Positions 62,443 through 64,000 of a stretch of DNA of 64,000 nucleotides are shown piece by piece. Below the pieces are notes generated by a model, which worked only from the letters and a program-made list of their open reading frames with translations, was not told where the DNA came from and ran no database searches. The DNA is from Ornithodoros turicata. Its lineage: Eukaryota; Arthropoda; Arachnida; Ixodida; Argasidae. A program made the translations under genes and the position numbers. Location: NCBI RefSeq assembly GCF_037126465.1, contig NC_088201.1, positions 81,310,273 to 81,374,272 of the forward strand, in the 5' to 3' direction. How positions within the stretch are numbered: the stretch's first letter is position 1; the number at the start of each line of letters is the position of its first letter.

Positions 62443-64000
62443 TCAACTACAAGACGGCCTCGAACGTGTCATCACTTACGCAAGCAGAACGCTATCCAGG
62501 GCCGAGAAAAACTACTCGACCACAGAGAAGGAGTGCCTTGCACTTATATGGGCCATCACGAAGCTGCGTCCCTACTTATACGGACGCCCGTTCAAAGTAG
62601 TGACAGGCCATCATGCTCTATGCTGGCTCGCCGGCCTGAGAGATCCGTCGGGTCGGTTAGAACGGTGGAGTCTTCGGCTACAGAAGTACGACGTCACCAT
62701 CACCTACAAGTCGGGAAGAAAGCACAACGACGCAGATTGCTTGTCGCGGGCACCACTCCAGAGAACAGACAGCGGCGACGAAATCGACGACAGTTTCCTG
62801 GGCCTCGTCGATGCGACCACTATGGCTTCAGAACAGCACAGCGACCCAGAACTGAGGCCTCTCATCGACTACTTGCAAACTCGGGCTGGCAACGTCCCTG
62901 CCGTCTTCAGACGATCGCTCCCCAGCCTCTCCATACGTAACGGTGTCCTCTACAAGCAGAATCACGAGCCACAAGGCGCTACATGGCTTCTAGTTGTACC
63001 TTCAGAAATGCGCCCCGAAATCCTCGCATCCTGTCATAACGAGCCATCTTCGGGTCACCTGGGGTACAGCAGAACACTGGCCCGCATAAGAGAAAAATAC
63101 TACTGGCCAAAGCTAGCCAAAGTTGTCCACCAATACGTGAGCACCTGTAGGGAATGTCAACGCCGAAACACGCCACCAGTGCGTCCGTCTGGATACCTTC
63201 AGCCGATTCCGCCGCCGTTGCGTTTGAGCAGATGAGGATGGACCTACTCGGACCCTTCCCGCGATCGTCTTCCGGAAATCGTTGGATAATCGTGGCGACG
63301 GACTACCTAACACGCTACGCCGAGACAAAAGCCCTCCCTCAAGGAACTGCCGCTGAAGTGGCGAAGTTCTTCGCTTAATGCATTGTACTCCGGCACGGAG
63401 CTCCCACAACCATAATCACCGACAGAGGAACAGCATTCACGAGCAGACTCACCCAAGAAATTCTCCACCTCAGCCATACCGTCCACCGCAGAACGACGGC
63501 GTATGATCCACAAACAAACGGCCTCACCGAGCCGCTAAACAAAACTCTTGCCGACATGATTTCGATGTACGTCGACGTAGAGCACAAGGCGTGGGACGAA
63601 ATACTGCCGTACGTCACGTTCGCTACAACACGGCAGTCCAAGAAACAACCGGGTTCACGCCGTTTCACCTTGTGCACGGACGTGATGCAGCAACGATGAT
63701 CGACGCGATGCTGCCTCACGATCCAAGTGAAGAAGAAAGCGATGCCCTGGACTTCACCCAACGAGCTGAGGAAGCTCGTCAGCTCGCCAGGCTACGGATC
63801 GGACAGCAACAACGCGAGGATACGAGAAGGTACAATCTACGTCGACGAAACACACAGTTTAGCCCAGGAGACCTGGTATGGGTGTGGACTCCAATCTGAC
63901 GACGAGGGTTAAGCGAGAAACTTCTCAAACGCTATTTCGGCCCATACAAAATACCCCGACGCATAGGAGAGGTGGACTACGAAGTTGTACCTCAAGACAG
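62443..64000 (+). pseudogene. Ty3/gypsy copy 3 RNase H, integrase and linker (runs off window)
   Basis: The RNase H tail (VITYASRTLSRAEKNYSTTE, GHHALCWLAGL, GRKHNDADCLSR) leads into an H2C2 zinc domain (H...H...CRECQRRN at about 63050-63165). The integrase core follows: Asp in RMDLLGPF (63241), Asp in TDRGTAFTSR (63421) and Glu in NGLTEPLNKTL (63529), a D-35-E spacing. Defects: frameshift near 63230, TAA at 63376, one-base deletion near 63625, stop at 63897. The C-terminal LRRRNTQFSPGDLVWVW motif is the usual integrase tail. The 3' LTR is outside. Confidence 0.9.

Overview
This window is eukaryotic, intron-rich, repeat-laden DNA. The most likely source is an arthropod of the tick/chelicerate type. 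That is an inference from three things: tRNA-derived SINEs, Ty3/gypsy, Penelope and LINE fragments typical of tick genomes, and one host gene spread over more than 50 kb. There is no bacterial-style gene packing, no operon and no CRISPR array.

The host gene is on the minus strand. Eight exons were pieced together by homology, splice sites and codon phase: 51327-50965, 49796-49693, 43720-43566, 39808-39640, 32465-32318, 15877-15792, 15195-14972 and 646-459. They join in one open frame of 479 codons encoding an SLC22-type major facilitator (organic cation/anion or carnitine transporter-like). The last exon or exons lie off the left edge or were not recognised. Intron 3 appears to use a GC-AG splice pair.

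Nearly everything else is transposable elements in the introns and upstream flank, and the dominant architecture is the inverted repeat. Three large examples stand out. (1) 8825-13588 is a 4.8-kb palindrome whose arms are 107-bp satellite repeats. (2) 18333-24930 is a 6.6-kb foldback element with a perfect 8-bp target duplication. Its composite arms are a GTGAGGGC/GAGTGCACTC minisatellite, a shared unique block and a 128-bp satellite, and it contains a THAP-domain-like fragment, so it resembles P-superfamily/Galileo elements. (3) About 32946-38428 is a Mutator-like (MULE) element with arms of about 835 bp and decayed transposase. Smaller foldback or TIR elements lie at 1356-2354 and 45761-46735 (same family), 16197-16929, 42677-43449 and 38730-39517. 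A nest of hAT-like elements lies at 26307-29560, and Harbinger-like MITEs at 27558-27772, 31793-32206 and about 58790-58948.

Three Ty3/gypsy copies are present, all broken. Copy 1 (about 6746-14104, plus) is split by the 4.8-kb palindrome. Copy 2 (minus) is split by the 6.6-kb foldback element into pieces at 24939-25890 and 17640-18324. Copy 3 (about 52160 to beyond 64000, plus) has a 5' LTR, gag, protease, RT, RNase H and integrase. It is interrupted by a hAT-like element (54907-56564, itself containing another at 55093-55702), a 5'-truncated Penelope-like element with a GIY-YIG domain (57144-57850), and a 4.1-kb TIR element (58345-62434) carrying several SINEs. Clean target-site duplications make the order of insertion readable.

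All calls are from reading the sequence, without database searches. Family names rest on recognisable motifs. Splice sites are predictions.
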